Assembly: GCA_900550595.1 (NCBI GenBank)
Contig: URTB01000101.1
Coordinates: 1-5,541 of the forward strand
Length of the DNA stretch: 5,541 bases
DNA from: an uncultured Collinsella sp.
Lineage (GTDB): Bacteria; Actinomycetota; Coriobacteriia; Coriobacteriales; Coriobacteriaceae
Direction: 5' to 3'
This document shows positions 4,201 through 5,541 of the stretch, one piece after another; position 1 is the first letter of the stretch, and each line of letters begins with the position of its first letter. The notes below the pieces were generated by a model. It searched no databases. It was not told the origin of the DNA and saw only the letters and a program-made list of their open reading frames with translations. Made by a program: the position numbers and the translations under genes.

Positions 4201-5403
4201 ATGCAGATTACCTCAGGCCTGCCTGAAGGCTTTAACGCCGGCGCATACGACATGATTGTCGTCGGTGCCGGTTATGCCGGTGCCGTTTGTGCCCGTCGTC
4301 TCGCCGAGACCATCGGCTATCGTGTTGCCGTTCTGGAGCGCCGTAGCCACATTGCGGGTAACGCCTACGACTGCGCTAATGAGGCCGGAATCCTGGTCCA
4401 CGAGTATGGTCCGCACATCTACCATACCTTTAATGAGCGCGTCCACAATTTCCTGTCGCGCTTTACCAAGTGGACGGACTACCAGCACAAGGTGCTTGCC
4501 AACATCAACGGCACCCTCATGCCCGTGCCTTTTAACCACGCGAGCCTCAAGCTCGCCTTTGGCGATGAGCGCGGCGAGGAGCTGTATCAGAAGCTCGTGG
4601 AGACCTTTGGCAAGGACGTCAAGGTGCCCATCATGGAGCTGCGCAAGAAGAACGACCCGGATCTTGCCGAGGTCGCCGATTACGTCTACGAGAACGTCTT
4701 TTTGCATTACACCATGAAGCAGTGGGGCCAGACGCCCGACCAGATCGATCCCTCGATCACCGGCCGCGTTCCCGTCTTTGTGGGCGACGATGACCGCTAC
4801 TTCCCGCAGGCTCCCTTCCAGGGCATGCCGCAGGACGGCTATACCGCGCTGTTCGAGCACATGCTCGACCACGATCTGATTGATGTGTTCTGCGACGTGG
4901 ACGCCCGCGACCTCTTCGAGATTGACGAAACCACCGTCAAGATCGACGGTAAGGTCTATGGCGGCGAGATCGTCTACACCGGTCCGCTCGACGAGCTGTT
5001 CAACCTCGACCTGGGCGCTCTGCCGTACCGTACGCTCGACATGAAGTTCGAGACGCTCGATATGGACCAGTTCCAGCCCGTGGGCACCGTCAACTACACC
5101 ACGAGTGAGGATTACACGCGTATCACCGAGTTCAAGAACATGACTGGTCAGGTCCTGCCCGGCAAGACCACCATCATGAAGGAGTATTCCAAGGCCTATA
5201 CGCCCGGCTCGGGTGAGACGCCCTATTACGCCATTCTGGAGCCCGAGAACCTCGAGCTCTATGAGCGCTATCTTGAGCGCGTCCAGAACCTGACGAACTT
5301 CCACCCGGTGGGACGCCTGGCCGAGTATCGTTACTACGATATGGATGCCGTGACCAACTCCGCCCTCGATCTTTCGGATGAGATTATCGCCTTCCATGCA
5401 TAA
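4201..5403 (+). CDS. glf: UDP-galactopyranose mutase
   Basis: Flavoenzyme that interconverts UDP-galactopyranose and UDP-galactofuranose in the cytoplasm, supplying galactofuranose for surface glycans. The protein is 400 residues. After a short N-terminal extension of about 16 residues comes the FAD Rossmann motif VVGAGYAGAV (20-29). Next are GPHIYHT (70-76, with the conserved His72), MKQWG (172-176), ITGRVPVF (186-193, Arg189), GYTALFE (213-219), YTGPLDE (259-265), TRITEFK (306-312, Arg307), PYY (341-343) and GRLAEYRYYDMD (371-382). In the last block Arg372, Tyr378 and Asp380 correspond to the substrate-binding Arg-Tyr-Asp set known from bacterial enzymes. The stop overlaps the next gene by 8 bases, indicating translational coupling with a glycosyltransferase. 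Overlapping divergent promoters and two leader inverted repeats suggest regulation. The family assignment is secure. Confidence 0.97.
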   Translation: MQITSGLPEGFNAGAYDMIVVGAGYAGAVCARRLAETIGYRVAVLERRSHIAGNAYDCANEAGILVHEYGPHIYHTFNERVHNFLSRFTKWTDYQHKVLANINGTLMPVPFNHASLKLAFGDERGEELYQKLVETFGKDVKVPIMELRKKNDPDLAEVADYVYENVFLHYTMKQWGQTPDQIDPSITGRVPVFVGDDDRYFPQAPFQGMPQDGYTALFEHMLDHDLIDVFCDVDARDLFEIDETTVKIDGKVYGGEIVYTGPLDELFNLDLGALPYRTLDMKFETLDMDQFQPVGTVNYTTSEDYTRITEFKNMTGQVLPGKTTIMKEYSKAYTPGSGETPYYAILEPENLELYERYLERVQNLTNFHPVGRLAEYRYYDMDAVTNSALDLSDEIIAFHA

Positions 5404-5541
5404 AGTCATATCATTCGGTATTCCCTCGTATAACGCCGCCAAGGACATGGACCATTGCATCACCTCCATTCTGGAGGGGAGCAATTACGCCACCGATATC
5501 GAGATCATCATCGTCGATGACGGTTCCAAGGACGAGACGGC
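5396..5541 (+). CDS. Family 2 glycosyltransferase, 5' fragment
   Basis: The first 48 residues of a GT-A fold glycosyltransferase are visible; the gene runs off the window. The N-terminus starts directly with the nucleotide-sugar-binding strand VISFGIPSYNAAKDM (4-18). The hallmark IIIVDDGSKDET follows at 37-48, where Asp41-Asp42-Gly43-Ser44 is the family 2 signature that contacts the nucleotide. The ATG lies inside the last codons of glf in another frame (8-base overlap). Only a weak purine-rich sequence precedes it, so translation is probably coupled to glf. By context it likely transfers galactofuranose or another sugar during surface polysaccharide or glycolipid assembly. The sugar specificity and acceptor cannot be read from this fragment. 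Confidence 0.9.
   Translation, partial: MHKVISFGIPSYNAAKDMDHCITSILEGSNYATDIEIIIVDDGSKDET

Noticed and set aside
4252..5403. Shorter glf beginning at the internal ATG at 4252
   Set aside because: It would leave no residues before the FAD-binding strand and lacks a ribosome site, whereas the ATG at 4201 has AAGGAG at ideal spacing.

Overview
The window is GC-rich, with C- or G-ending codons preferred in its genes, and carries acetate fermentation genes next to the start of a surface-polysaccharide locus. The protein sequences and gene mix suggest an anaerobic gut actinobacterium of the Coriobacteriia, most like Collinsella. This placement is inferred from protein and codon style and was not confirmed by a database search.

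Layout. Bases 1-113 are a leader holding a strong hairpin. Two complete acetate kinase genes follow in tandem on the + strand (114-1292 and 1457-2635). They are about 59% identical at protein level by hand alignment. Each is followed by its own Rho-independent terminator, so they look like separate transcription units. The 353-base gap at 2636-2988 separates the second kinase from a convergent phosphotransacetylase gene (pta, 2989-3969, - strand). The gap holds the ackA2 terminator, about 150 bases of unrecognised sequence, and a 131-base nested palindrome with perfect 29-base arms. The 231-base gap at 3970-4200 lies between pta and a divergent glf gene. It contains a hairpin like the one upstream of the first ackA, two oppositely oriented TATAAT boxes, and two further inverted repeats in the glf leader. 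glf (UDP-galactopyranose mutase, 4201-5403) overlaps by 8 bases the start of a family 2 glycosyltransferase that runs off the window end (5396-5541).

How the genes work together. Pta converts acetyl-CoA and phosphate to acetyl phosphate. Acetate kinase then makes acetate and ATP, the substrate-level phosphorylation step of fermentation. Glf makes UDP-galactofuranose, and the following glycosyltransferase probably uses this or another activated sugar to build a cell-surface glycan. The two modules are functionally unrelated and share only the divergent pta/glf control region.

Main points for a second look: the first acetate kinase departs from family motifs at four otherwise conserved positions yet has the more strongly biased codon usage; a large nested palindrome sits between ackA2 and pta; the leaders of ackA1 and pta carry similar hairpins at nearly the same distance from the start codon; and the glf leader holds a perfect 19-base operator-like inverted repeat. 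No CRISPR array, tRNA, rRNA, transposase or clearly new protein system is visible.
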